Positions 45,070-57,309 of a DNA stretch of 64,000 nucleotides are shown here, one piece after another. How positions within the stretch are numbered: the stretch's first letter is position 1; every line of letters begins with the position of its first letter. Location of the stretch: contig WPIO01000047.1 in assembly GCA_009760855.2 (NCBI GenBank), positions 714,001 to 778,000 of the forward strand. The letters run 5' to 3'. The notes below the pieces were generated by a model. That model had not been told where the DNA came from, searched no databases, and worked only from the letters and a program-made list of their open reading frames with translations. The DNA is from Cristatella mucedo. Lineage: Eukaryota; Bryozoa; Phylactolaemata; Cristatellidae. The translations under genes and the position numbers were made by a program.

Positions 45070-46029
45070 ACAGCGGGGTGATGCAGTGCGAGCAGGGGAT
45101 TCTTTGATCGAAGAGGCGCATGTGTCGTTGCGGAAAAGTAAGAAACAAATATTTTATTTTCTTGTATTTTATTTTAATCGAAAAGGTGCATGTGTCGTCG
45201 CGGAAAAGTACGGCTTCGATAGGCAAACAGCCACAGAGACCGGCTTTTGCGAGTCGAACTCGAGCGATAGTGGCGTCAGTTGACGCTCTTCAATTCGCGG
45301 TGAAGCACGAGAAACAGGAAGTCGCGGTGAAGCACGACGTTGTGCTCGAGAAGAAGGCCCCCAAAACGCCGCAACGATTTGTCCTAGCATAAAGCAGAAG
45401 AGAGACATTATTCGTGATCATGCCCAGTTCACTCGCCAATGCTCCGATGATGGAACAGGGTGGCGACTACTACATCGTCATGGCGGCCGAGACTGGCGAT
45501 GCGAGCAAAAAGGACCGCTTGGCCCTCGTCAACCGATTTATTGAGATCAAGATTGGCAAGTTTCAAGGGCGATGGTGTTCCTACGTCCAGCAAAGGCGGT
45601 GAGATCGAGGGTCTGCAGGCACCACGTCAAGAACACGAACGAGCTGGCGTACAGCGGGCAATGCTGGTGTCTTGCGATGCAGCGGTTGCTTATTGCAAGA
45701 ATGGCTATTCCAGATATTTTCCACTTCGATCAATGGCGTTACTATTATTTTTATATTACTATTATTATTATAATGGAAATACTATAATTAATCATTACTA
45801 CGGCTACCAGATCGCGGAATTAAATAGGATTTTCTTAAGAAAGCTGAAGGAGATCGTCCGTGACCTGGCTAAAAGAGCTGCTGTTCGAGGCAGGCCGCGC
45901 GGCTTGAATTAGGAGGCAGTGCGTGGGCTCGCCCTCGAGACAAGTGCTGGTCGTCGTCGTTGTTCTGACGCGTCCTGCATCGCTTGATTAATACATTCAG
46001 TGCGATGGCTGAAATCAGAGCGTTCAGAA

Positions 46030-46061
46030 CTCAAGGCCGCGCGGTAGCGCGCGGCCTTGAG
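46030..46061. repeat. Perfect hairpin, 14-bp arms
   Basis: CTCAAGGCCGCGCG, loop GTAG, CGCGCGGCCTTGAG. Confidence 0.93.
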
Positions 46062-46149
46062 CAGCGCGCTGGTGCAGCGAAAGCTGCTCGACAGCAAGTT
46101 TAAGTTCAAATAAAGTTCAAATTCGTCATCGGCTTTCACCGCACGGAGG

Positions 46150-46700
46150 GAATTCTGCTCTCAGCACACATCAGCTACCGTTAGCATTTCAAAAAGAATA
46201 CGAAGACCGGGATACACTGAATGCGACGCGTATCAGTCAGTGCTCGCCGTTCGAGCACTGACTGAGACGCGCGAAACCGGCTAACCAGACCTGTTTCTCA
46301 AAAGTTGAAGGCTTTCGCCCGTACAAACGAGACCGATGCCTTGAGTGGCTCTTGAGTTGGACTTCGTGGTTCGTAGATGAGCGCACGAGTGGGAATGACC
46401 ATCCATTCCGTGGCGAAATCTTCTTCGCTGCGATCGACGGTCCAGTCTCTGATTCGACGCCGAGTCAATCGAGATGCACCCGATGTGACTGCGCACATGC
46501 CGCCCCGGAATACGTTTGCTGCCTTCTTTGCGGACAAACTCGCGGCTATACTCGTAAACTCGCGAGCAGGCTCTGCGCTACCGACTTTCTCGACCTAGAG
46601 CTGATCCGATTGAGCCGGCAGCTGCTTTCAAGTTGACAGAAACACGAAACCGCAAAACCAGAACCGCGTAGCAGAAACTTTCGTAGAGATACGGAGACGC
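46150..46700 (+). mobile_element. Possible LINE linker-region remnant
   Basis: The phrase NTFAAFFADKLAAILVNS resembles the FFxDKIxxI motif that lies between endonuclease and RT in L2/CR1 elements. Frames are broken. Inference only. Confidence 0.35.
46233..46265. repeat. Perfect hairpin, 14-bp arms
   Basis: TCAGTCAGTGCTCG, loop CCGTT, CGAGCACTGACTGA. Short outer pairing CGCGT/ACGCG extends it. Confidence 0.93.
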
Positions 46701-47237
46701 GTGAGTTTTACGGAGACGCGTGAGACGCTGAAGAATGTCAACATATTGAGTCTCAACTTCCCATTCTGCTGGAAAAGTCCGAACGAGCCGTGGCCGGCGG
46801 TCAGAATACCCGGTCGTCCTACCGGTCCAGACTGGTCCGTCTGATTTTGACACTGTCCGTGTCGACTGATAAAGCCAGGGACGTCTTCAAGGCTTTAAAT
46901 ATTATTAAAGACCGCCGGCGGCCTCAGCAACACCTTTTTCCTGTACGTCGAGAAGGATCTAGTGGCCAGCACACCAACAAAACGAAAAAAACCAAGTCAT
47001 ATTTCAACCGATAAGCAGCTGCCTGGTAGATTTTTAATGAATAAGATGATGGTGCGCAATAATTTTTCATTACTTGCGGGTCTTGCCCCCTCCAAGAAAA
47101 TCTCGGTTCCGCCCCTCCGTTCCTTACTAAGAGGAGCAACCAACCGCACACATTGCCCAGTTCCTATCGTTCCTTATCCCAATGAAGAGAAGAAGGATTC
47201 TTAAAACGAGCCTAATCGTGCCTTCTATCAAATACAC

Positions 47238-47296
47238 ACCAATTAATAATTAATAATTAATAATTAAAACTAAATAATTAAATTAATAATTAATGT
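47238..47296. repeat. AT-rich tandem repeat
   Basis: Tandem TTAATAA units. Confidence 0.9.
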
Positions 47297-47544
47297 AATT
47301 ACCGGTGGTTTCCAGAAGGCTCGTGCTCGATAGTCTTTTCCGATCCCAGTAACACCTGTATCCCCACCTTTAGGGCAATTTAGAGAATGGCGGTCTTTCC
47401 TGAAATAGCCCGTTTCGCCACGTCCTAAGCAGAAAACAGTCCACCTTCCTCGAGCTTCGAGCTGATGCCATTCGCCCTAATATGCAGGCTGTTGTTGGAC
47501 ATTTTTCTAATAAGGTGTTATTGTTAACGCTGCGTGTAGAATAT

Positions 47545-47655
47545 CTGAGGTCGTGGGCTCGAGCCCCGTGGCACATGTTAAGCGCCTGAATAGAGACTAA
47601 ATTCTCTTGAGGTGCAATACAAATGAATTATATATTGTATATATCGAGCGCTGCG
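47545..47655 (+). mobile_element. SINE family 2, 5'-truncated
   Basis: B box and tail (AAGCGCCTGAATAGAGAC, ATTCTCTTGAGGTGC), ending in an A/T-rich run. Confidence 0.8.
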
Positions 47656-47739
47656 TCGTTGGCGTATCGCGAGTTTCAGGTTTTAGCGAATCGCTCGCGT
47701 TTTGCCGCTAGCCGAACGAGTGAGGGTTTCGCGATCCTA

Positions 47740-47918
47740 AAAAAAAATCCTAGCTGATTAAACAGCCTCTTTTTGTAAAGCGACAGAAGAGCCTTTACGG
47801 CTATCACCACCGCTTGCAGTGGCGATAGAGAATCGCCCACCGCAGGAATAGAATCCACGACCTTGGGACCGAGGTCGTGAAAGCAACCGCCTTACCTAGT
47901 GTGCCATCACGGCTCACC
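47740..47918 (-). mobile_element. SINE family 1, full length
   Basis: Complete copy; the head reads GTGAGCCGTGATGGCACAC on the minus strand. Confidence 0.92.
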
Positions 47919-47919
47919 A

Positions 47920-49185
47920 ACAGCGCTGCCAAGAACTGAAGCCACTGGGGAGCTCCGCACTGACGGACCTGCTAGACGGGAGACAACCCTCGAACGTCGA
48001 CCACTGGGCTGTGGGCGCAGACGCCACGACTACCGGCCTGGCAATCAGCTACATCTGCCATACTTCTGGCTAGCCGCGCCTCCGAGCTAATGATCGCGCA
48101 TCTACTGTCGTAATTGACAGGGAACTTCCTGATTCGTTGATAGTTGAGAGCGGTTATCGCATTAACTAGCAGAAAGCGGGTATTTAAATCAGGCGAGCGC
48201 GAGGCAGTTAGTTTTCAAAATGAAGACGGACCTTTTGCCGGCAGTGTGCAAGCTATTTAAACAAAAAAGTGTGGAAGATGGCCGCCGCGTTGGCGTATGC
48301 CGAGCGCGACCGTGCGCTCGGAGCAAAACGAGCCGGTCGGCGGGCTGACGCCTGCGCCGGAGCAGACGGCACGCTGTGCGTCACAGATCGGGACCCGAAG
48401 CTTTCGGCGTTCGTAGAGCGGGCGTCGGAGGGGGGGGGGTTCGTCGCGCACTGACCAGCTGACCGGCAGAGCTTCGCTTGGCGCGCTGTGAGCTAGCTAG
48501 GCAGAGCGTGCGTCGAAGGTTGGGGCGGGGCCGGGCAGTAAATGGGATGGCGGGATCGCGGGAGGGAATGGGAGCCCCGACTGGCGCTGGGACGACCGGA
48601 GAGGGCCAGGTTTACTGGCTAGCGCGAGGATCGAGCGTCTGCCACCGGGAGGCTGGTTGGCTGGCTGGCTGGCGCGGTGCGTGCGGGAAAATACCTAACA
48701 GGGAGAGATTCCCCGAGCCCAAAGCGCCTTCTCTTTAGTAGTTAGCGTAGCAGCACTGGTACGAAAACAGTGGCTTGCGTAAGTTGCATGGCATAATACA
48801 CGGACGGTCTCCATCACACTTGGCTATTTTAGAGGAAGCTGGTAGCACTAGTGGACTAGTGCGGCGATCGGAGCGACCTAAAACAAGATCTACTTACGCT
48901 AAATAGTTAAAAAAAAAGTGCGGTCAAGACCGTAGGAGTATAATGCCGTGATATGCTCATAAGTTACTCTCTTGATGCCACTGCGGCCATGGAAACTCAG
49001 AAAACGAAGGAGATTTGTGCTCGGATATTTTTTGGGGTGGCATTTTTACCCTTTCTTAATACTAGCGGGCATAGAGGAGTGTAGGTCGGCTGTTTGGGGA
49101 TAAAAAATTGAGTATAGAGCCTAATAATAATATCATATTATATAATAGAGCCTAATTTAGACGGATAGCGAAAAATGCCTAAGCG
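47920..49185. other. CpG- and GC-rich spacer
   Basis: GC- and CpG-rich between about 48,280 and 48,720, with short open frames on both strands but no supported gene. It could be a promoter-like CpG island or an old repeat. Confidence 0.3.
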
Positions 49186-49312
49186 GCTGTCGCTCGCTTG
49201 CAGTGGACAACAGAGGACTAGTAGCTACTTCAGGAGACAAACCCACGCGATCTCCTTCGCGACGAGTGAGCATCTTACCCCTAAGCTAAGTTTCGCGGGC
49301 CCAGTTGCTAAC
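49185..49312 (-). mobile_element. SINE family 3-like
   Basis: The minus strand has CTTAGCTTAGGGGTAAGATG followed by GCGTGGGTTTGTCTCCTG. Confidence 0.55.
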
Positions 49313-49989
49313 GCGGACATGTGTCCCCGCCGGATGTAATTGCTAGCGTATTTCTGCAACCTGCGATCGCGGTGGGCGCGTACTTTGGTACTTGAAATGT
49401 GTTATGTCGTCAGAAGCATCTGACTGAAATTCACAAATAAAATTCCACCGGAGGGGAGTGGTTGAAGGAAGTTTCGGGAAATTCTTGGCGACTCATCATA
49501 TTGACAAATGGCATTACATGTCCGTGTTGACAGCTGTCGTGTTGGCAGATGCTGGATTTGGTAGCCGGCTTGCATGCGCTGGGGATGCGCCGGGTTCGGA
49601 TTCCAAAAGGCCCATGGCGCCTGACCTTCGCCTGCCTACTTACTTGGAACATCTTATATCTGTGGCATTTCCGCAAACAATGGGCAAATGATCGACGTGA
49701 CAACATCTTTTGACGTGACAACATCTTTTATCAGAAACTTGACTTGACTTCTGCAACCGGGGGGGGGGTGGGAGTTAACGTTAGATGTCCGCCCGAGCAG
49801 CCGAACGCTCCCTGGCGGAGCTGTGGCGGCTGCGGTGGTGCCTATCGCGCCTTTAAGCCCTCCTCCCAGGGCGGCGGCAGCGGTGACTGTGTGGCTTCTG
49901 TGCCTATCGCGCCTTGGTAACTCCCCCGCAGGGCGCCTGATGAGGCATAGCCGAAACAAGCAAACGAACTCTGGCTTGCCACTGGTAAC

Positions 49990-50162
49990 CGTTGTATTCT
50001 TGTTGTTTATTGAGCATGCTACTACAAACCATTCGATCGCACTTCCTTTGCAGCAAATGTAACACATCTAGAAAAAGATTTAGTTCTCTGAGGGTGCTTT
50101 ATCAACTGTATTATTATTATTATTATTATTACTAACTGTATTAGTTATTATTATTATTATTA
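49990..50162 (+). mobile_element. LINE 3' end
   Basis: 5'-truncated 3' UTR copy with hairpin and a long interrupted (ATT)n tail. Confidence 0.85.
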
Positions 50163-50169
50163 CGCAGGG

Positions 50170-50725
50170 CCCGACAGCTACAGTTTGGTTGGGAATGTTA
50201 GTGGCGGTTGGGGATGTTTTATGGCGGTCGTGACGATGCGTATCTACCCGAGCTACCTCTCCACGCCCATCTTCCCATAAACCCTCCTGAATATAAACAC
50301 TTTTATGGGGGTATATAAACAATATAATATACTACTCTCATTACTCTCATATCCCTCTCACTCGCTCTCCCTCTCATCATCTCTCTCCCTCTCCCCGAGC
50401 GGCGACGACTGCGGCTACCTAGGGGTTTCACGTAGATCCTCTTAGGTTTAGGCGGATCCTCGGGTCGGGCACTTCATCCTCTCTCGTCCGGGCCGGCGAG
50501 GCTGGGATGGGGGGCGAGTACGCAGTACAGGCCGGTTGCTCCGCCCACCTCGATCCCATGGTCGCTCCCTGGGGAGCAACGTCTATTGGGATTGCCCTAT
50601 AATAATAATGCCAAAAACAACAATAATAATAATACATTTGCATAGCACCCTCCGAGAACTGTCTTGGGATTCTCCAGTATCATGACGATCCTAGGTTTAG
50701 TTAGCTCTCTCTCTCTCTCTCTCTC

Positions 50726-50773
<48 letters not shown>

Positions 50774-52480
50774 ATAGCTTTAGCAGGAAAAATTGCAGAC
50801 CGTCCCACCAAACAAGGCTGGGGGGAAGATGTCTCGTGACCCGTGACCGCGCCCAGTAGGCACCGTACGCAGGGATTCTCAACCAGGATTAGTTGTCTTC
50901 GGTCCATAATGTTCAAGTGCGTAGCTTCGCACGTTCCGCTAGGCGCGCTAGTTCAGCGACAGGAGAACGCAGCCGACGACGTAATCAGCTTTCTGAGCAG
51001 CAGGCTGTTCAGTCATTCCAGCCACGCACCCACCGCGTTATCCCAATGAATCCGATTCAGTCGCACCGCATTCGTGCGATCTCGATCGATTCCGGCGGGA
51101 CGCTTCCATGCGGGCTGACCGGTCTTAGCAGTATCCTGGCAACGGTGCTAGCTTCATGCATAATTGCTTGTGCGTACGGCAAGTTGAAAATTCATTTCAT
51201 TTACAACAGCAGCTTCCGACAGAGGTAATAAGATACAGATACTAAACGGAAAGCCACGTGCTGCAGAATCACGTGGTGCGCTCAGGGCACGCCACGTATC
51301 GGAAGTGTTATGGTCATCCGGGCATGCTCAGAGCAGTGACGTATTGTTGACAATCCGATGACGGAGTTCCTAGTCAGTATTCCTCGCGATCGGGTTGCCG
51401 TCTGCTGGTCGGTGGCTGCACGTAGCTAACGCTCTGCAGTAGCGTAGGTAAGCTGGTACTTAAGCATGACTAGGTGCGTGCAGGTTGGGCGTAGCTTGCA
51501 TATTAACTATTGTTTTGAATTATCGTGAGCTACGCGTTTAACTCCTGGGGTGGCCTTCCTTTCGAGCGATCCCAGTCCTGTCGAAACCCTGGGACCCTTC
51601 TGGCTGTAAATGATGGCGGCAAGGTTGCACTTTTCAGTTGTTGCCGTAGTTGTAAAAAATCGCTCTTACTATCAGTGGTTGGCAGAAGTCCTCAGCGGTG
51701 GCTGATCGATGCTAGCGTTTATAGCCCCGAGCTCAACTCATGGCACTTGGGCAACCGCTGAGACTTGGAATGGACTGGGCTTTAACACTGAGACCGGAAA
51801 TTCATTCTGTAGTCGTGTATTGACGACTGCTGTCCAGTATTGGTTCATTTAATTGTGGGTAGCCTGCTATTGTAATTAGTAACTTATGTCGATCTACCGA
51901 TTCGCTTTTTAGATCGATTTAAGCTGGGGAGGGAGGAGCCGTGCATGCGTAGCTCCGCGTTAGCCACATCTGTGAGCGCTACGGCTTTGATTTATTGGCT
52001 CCGCTCTTTAACCTACTTGGGACTGGCTGTTAAATCTGCTTGCGAATATCGCCATGCTGCTCTTCCGATCGCAGCCCGATGGGGTTAGCCATCTGCAGCT
52101 GTTGACAGAATCGAGGTGTTACGACACAGCTGCTGGTCGATTAGGAAGGCCGGTCGCTAGAAATAAGCAATGGCAGCTGTCGGAAGGCTTCTATCGAACT
52201 TTTCACACTATCCCCGCTAGTCATCCAGCCGTTTTGCCTTGTTTGTGTCGGCCATAGGCTCTAATGGAGGTCATGCAGAACTACTAGGGGCAGTTGTAGT
52301 TGGATAGTTTTTGGTTGTTGGCCCGGTTTTATTTAAGATATTTCATTGATTCTATGCATTATAAGTTAGCTGCAGACCACTAGAGTGAGAATTTGAGTGG
52401 TGAGAAATCCAAGGTCATGCCACTGGTAGACATGATCTTAGCTCTATGCTCATCGGGTTTGTTTTCAGACTAACTAACGA
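50170..52480. other. Spacer without supported gene
   Basis: Contains one compound microsatellite (50706-50770). Short frames at 50,843-51,228 and 51,525-51,761 show no family resemblance or splice logic. Confidence 0.35.
50706..50770. repeat. (CT)n-(AT)n compound microsatellite
   Basis: Direct reading. Confidence 0.95.
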
Positions 52481-53005
52481 ATAATATTAATGATAATAAT
52501 AATGCACTTGATAAAGCACCCTCAGAGAACTTAATCTCTCTCTAGGCGCTTTACATTTGCTGTAAAGTGAAATGCAATTGAATGGTAAGTAAAATCATGC
52601 TTGAAAAACAAACGAAATGAATAATATGGTTAGGTGTGACATGCGCAGGGTCAGCATGCAAATGTGGTTAGTGGCAGCATGCACAGTGTCAGCACGCATA
52701 AGCACATCAAGGACGAATCACAGGGACCCACTAAATGCTGTCCTAAATAGGTGTTTTTAAGTTCTTTTTAAATGTGGTCAGGTCAGGGGATATTCGTCGG
52801 GAGGGAGTTCCAGGCTTTGGGAGCATACGAACTAAATGCACGGTCTCCAAAGGATTAGAGGTTCGTACGAGGTATTTGTAGGCTGTTGGATTCCGAAAAG
52901 CGGGTGGTACGATGCTTGGCCTGATGGGGGAGTATATCTGAGAGATAGGTTGGAGCCGAAGAATGAAGTGACCTAAAAGTGAGCGAAAGTGTAGTGTCCA
53001 ATTAG
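52480..53005 (-). mobile_element. LINE 3'-part copy
   Basis: AAT-rich tail at 52483-52501, hairpin, 3' UTR and coding end up to LLGHFILRLQPISQIYSP. Confidence 0.85.
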
Positions 53006-53202
53006 AGTAGGCGTTCATGGTGTCGCGTTCGCAGAAATGCAGCATGACAAGGAGAGCTTTTCGAGTGGCATCGGAATTCGACCACGTGCCACTTCCTTAT
53101 CATACTTTTGAGATAGTGATTCTTCGAGGATGTTCTGGTAGAAAGCTAGTAGTGGTTACCGAACAAATGGATGAGGTTGCCACTCCCCTTTCACCCTCCT
53201 CC

Positions 53203-53373
53203 CATAAATAAATCCTAGCTGATTAAACAGCCTTTTTTGTACAGCGACAGAAGAGCTTTTACGGCTATCACCACTGCTTGCAGTGGCCATAAAGGATCGC
53301 CTACCGCAGGAATTGAACCGGACCGAGGTCGTGAAAGCAACCACCTTACCTAGTGTGCCATCACGGCTCACCG
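53203..53373 (-). mobile_element. SINE family 1, with deletion
   Basis: A near-complete copy missing about 12 bp at the palindrome/B-box junction. Confidence 0.88.
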
Positions 53374-54114
53374 TGGATTGCCCCTACATAGTATTGCTGT
53401 CCTATTAGCCGTTCGGCATTCACCTGAAGCTCGCTCACTTGGCCATTTGTATAAGTCGCTCTTGTTATGCTGAAGCTATGTGACCCTCATTTGGGTCACG
53501 GCTGGCAATAATGCTAATGATATGAACTGTGCATCGCCTATGTGGTGAGGATTCAAACTAGCAGAGTTGTCATTCACGTGTGAGCTGCCAGCGCTCTGAT
53601 CTATGATCTATGTGGGGCAAGAAGACCTCGTCTTGCATCTTGACATCTTCCTAGGTAGCCGGACTTGCTTTTAGAGTGCATCCTGCAGCTACCTGCTTTT
53701 GGAGCTGGAAGCAGCTGACAGCAGCGGCTGCTTCTGTCGATCCAAAGAATCAGCAGCAGCATCAGCATCAGTGGACAGACCAGACAGGAAACTGTGCCAC
53801 GGCCGGTTGCCTGCTGGTCACCAGCTGTGCACTGGCAGATGCGGGCTTGTAGCTGCAATAAGTAGCCTGCTGTGGGCTGTGCCCAGTTTGCAGGCCAACC
53901 CCCTCCTCGGAAGAGTGTGCTGGGTGTTCGGTGCTCGTGGATGCCCCGAGCGATTGGCAGTAGGTTTTTGTTATAGTTGTTCTTTTTTATTGGAGCACGT
54001 TCTTTCGCTCAGGTCCCCTGCAGTGATCAGTCTGCCCCAACATGCCCACCGACCTTTTTCAGGGAAAATGCGAGGCACTTGGTCTTTCGCAAAAATCAGT
54101 AGCTAGGCGTGTCC

Positions 54115-54660
54115 TTGGTTACCTCCGAAGCTGCAATATTTCACCACTTCTCCGGCCTGCACTGTCTTCACATCAAGCAGCTCATCGACTTAAGATTCTG
54201 TCCCTCACTTTTAGGTTCCTTCATTCTCTTGCTCCAGCCTACCTATCAGAGCTACTTCCCAATCAGACCATCGTGCCACCAGGTTGGCTGATTTAAGTTG
54301 AACTGTGCCCCTAACCAAACTAAAATCTTTTTGGAGACCGTGCGTTTAGTTCACATTCTCTCAAAGCATCGAACTGTATCCCTACTGGCGGCACAATATT
54401 CTCAGACTCGATGAAGTTTAAAAAGAAGCTAAAATCATAGAATGCACAATCTGACCATCCTCAAGCACACAATTTCACAACAGATTGAGCACAAGTTGTG
54501 AGGAAATGTGGGTTTATAGCTTTTTTTTTAATGCCTCACCAGGAAATGTTGTGATGCCTGTGGCTTGCGAGTTCCAGGCTTTGGGAGCATAGGAGCTTAA
54601 CGTACATTAGTCTCCGAAATATTTTAGGTTTAGAGGCGAAGCTGAAGGATTTGAGTTAGA
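54115..54660. mobile_element. Two degraded LINE fragments, head-to-head
   Basis: Plus-strand coding end at 54115-54440 ([19 protein letters not shown]), then a minus-strand coding-end piece at 54440-54660 (reverse complement of GTTCCAGGCTTTGGGAGCAT). Confidence 0.65.
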
Positions 54661-55550
54661 CCAGCCTGGCCTGACATGCCATGCTCCTGCTGCTTGCGAG
54701 ATTCTATTCTCTCTCAGCACGTTTAGGTGGCCTCGTACCTTCTTCCCAATTTTTCCATTTTCTTCCTGAACTTAGCTGGCTATAGGAAACTTGTGCAAAC
54801 CAGACGAGCGGTCCAGACGAGCAGTCGGTTCTTATCTTTTTGGGCAAGACTTTCAGAAATGACTTGATTAATGACGATTAATCGTAACTATCATGAAGGC
54901 AGTAACTCGTGGCCATTGCTTCGCTTGCAGCCAGTTGTAAGGCGGCTGGTTAGAGATTGGTTTTCATAGAGTGCCGTACAAAAGGCATTAGAGTGTCACT
55001 ATCAGGGGCTGGTTTTCATTGCAAACAATGGTGGATGACTGCACCGTAGCCGATGGCGATCGAGTGGTATAATGGAAGCCAATCTTAATGCGATACTATG
55101 AGGCATAGGACCTTTTATACCCAGCTTTAGAGCACTATAAAAACGCCTCAGTATTATTATTATAATGTTATCTTCGGTCGCCGAAGGGTCGCTTCGATTT
55201 CGTTGGAATCGACGGCTCGCGCCACTATGCAAGCTATGCATGTCGCCAACGAATTTCCTGCCGAGTTTTACATCCCTGGGGGGGCCTCCTCGGATGCCTA
55301 TCTAGCCTTCGCACCTCCCGAAGCAGCTGAGCTCAGGGTGGGCACCTCGGGCTCTCTAGAGACTTACTGTGCGTTCTTGTCCATTATTTATTGCAAGCCG
55401 ATTGTTAAGCCAGCCGTTAAGCTTTCTAATGCTGCCAATTCGAGAATGGCTGAGAATGATTTGTATTTGTCCGATGCCTCTTACTCAAGCATTGCCTGCT
55501 GCACACCTACGTTGCTAACTGACCGACTTGCCTTGATGTCCTGCCCATCG
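54660..55550. other. Spacer with one unexplained open frame
   Basis: A plus-strand frame at 55203-55550 reads [19 protein letters not shown] and further protein-like sequence before running into (AT)n. Family unknown. Confidence 0.3.
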
Positions 55551-55553
55551 GAT

Positions 55554-55583
55554 GTGTGTGTATATATATATATATATACATAC

Positions 55584-55634
<51 letters not shown>

Positions 55635-55643
55635 TATATACAT

Positions 55644-55698
<55 letters not shown>

Positions 55699-55709
55699 CA
55701 CACACACAA
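55554..55709. repeat. (AT)n with interspersed TACA/CACA
   Basis: About 155 bp at the tail of a minus-strand SINE family 2 copy. Confidence 0.95.
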
Positions 55710-55711
55710 TC

Positions 55712-55850
55712 CATTTGTGTAGTACCCTAAGAGAGCTTAATCTCTATTCAGGCGCTTCACATGTGCCACGGGGCTCGAGCGAACGACCTCGGTGGGCAAA
55801 TATATTCACCTTAACCTTGGTTTGACGTGAGCACCTTAATCGCAGGGCCG
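55712..55850 (-). mobile_element. SINE family 2
   Basis: Near-complete minus-strand copy next to a (TATA)n tract; tail TTAATCTCTATTCAGGCGC on the plus strand. Confidence 0.85.
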
Positions 55851-56207
55851 GCGTCCGTGGCTCTTTCTAGGCTAGGCTGGCCTGATAAATAACTAATCAA
55901 GTACTGCCAAGTTGCTGCTGGTGCAAGACTGCTATTAACCTCGGCATCTAGTGCTTGCTGCTCGGTCGGTCGGTATTCGAAAAAATCCAGGAGTCACAGT
56001 CCTCCAGCAGAAGGAGCTGTACTCATCTGGCTGCAGATGCTCTGCCCCTTTGGTTCCTTTCTGTTCGTACTCACGTACTCAGCTCACGTTTCGTACCTAG
56101 CTGCACACGTTCGAGCCTCCTTGAGGGCCCCCCTCCCCGGTTCGTCTTTCAGGACAATGACATAATAGCAGCTCCTTTCTTTCACTTTAATCAACATAAG
56201 CTTTAAA

Positions 56208-56387
56208 TAAATAAATCCTAGCTGATTAAACAGCCTCTTTTTGTATAGCGACATAAGAGCCTTTACGGCTATCACCACCGCTTGCAGTAGTGATAAAGGA
56301 TCGCCCACCACAAGATTCGAACCCACGACCTCGGACCGAGGTCGTGAAACCAATCGCCTTACCTAGTGTGCCATCACGGCTCACCGC
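56208..56387 (-). mobile_element. SINE family 1, full length
   Basis: Complete copy with an AAATAAATAAAT tail (plus strand). Confidence 0.92.
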
Positions 56388-56721
56388 TTGCGCTATGGGT
56401 CCTGGGCATCGGAACTCACTTCTCAAATTCTTGCTCAACAACGATATCTGTTCTCCTGCTGCCGGCTGTGGCACTTCGTTTCCAGCCGTCTGATACTGCC
56501 ACTGCTATACTAATAGTAATACAATTGCCTCCATGATTTAGCCCAGCGGTTAAGGTGCTTGCCTTTTACCGACCTTTACTTTTTGTCATGAGAATTGAAG
56601 TCTGATAGCTAGCATATGCTCACCAAAAGCCTTGCTTGTTTTCAGCATCTACCAAAAAATTCGAAAATAGCATGCATTCTTTTTTCAAGGCACGGTGAAA
56701 ATTCCGATACCCGGCTATGCA

Positions 56722-56918
56722 TGTAAATAAATAAATAAACAAATCCTAGCTGATTAAACAGCCTCTTTTTGTATAGCGACAGAAGAGCCTTTTACGGCTA
56801 TCACCACCGCTTGCAGTGGCGATAAAGGATCGCCCACCGTAGGAATCGAACCCACGACCTCGGTCCCGAGGTCGTGAAAGCAACCGCTTTACCTAGTGTG
56901 CCATCACGGCTCACCATG
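56722..56918 (-). mobile_element. SINE family 1, full length
   Basis: Complete copy only 335 bp from the previous one, same orientation, with tail AAATAAATAAATAAAC. Confidence 0.92.
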
Positions 56919-57309
56919 TATATTGTATATGTACTGCTAGACTGTATACCATCTAGTTTTGACCGATGGGAGTGCTTTTAATGTTAGGTGTTAAATAATG
57001 TTTGAATCTGGAAATTTTCCTTTGCTTTGAAGTTGTTCTCTTACGGCTCATCAAAATCTTTGAAATGTTAGCTGTGCTGGTACTTCAAGGGTCTTTTTAC
57101 TAGAGCAGTTCAGTCAAGTCATCAGTTAGTCAGCTCTGGAAGGATCTGGATGGGGTGATTGAACTCAAGTGTATTTTTTTAGCAATTTAGTCAAGCCTTC
57201 CTCTCATCTACCTAAGCTGACTATCAGCTGTCTGTGAAAAAGTGGTCGGTGTGTCTTGCACTGGCAGATTACTCTCAAGGGGCACCTAACTGCACGTGGG
57301 GCTATAATA

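Larger units (their letters stand above)
45066..47235. other. Gene-poor stretch with open frames and hairpins
   Basis: Holds a near-duplicated phrase GGCGCATGTGTCGTTGCGG / AGGTGCATGTGTCGTCGCGG at about 45115 and 45184, a 62-codon frame at 45414-45602 (KKDRLALVNRFIEIKIGKF) and two strong hairpins. I see no gene I can name; part may be an old mobile element. Confidence 0.35.

Noticed and set aside
44442-45283. Long Ser-Leu and Arg-Glu open frames across the CT block
   Set aside because: They are pure dinucleotide-repeat translations on both strands; no stop codons arise in such DNA.
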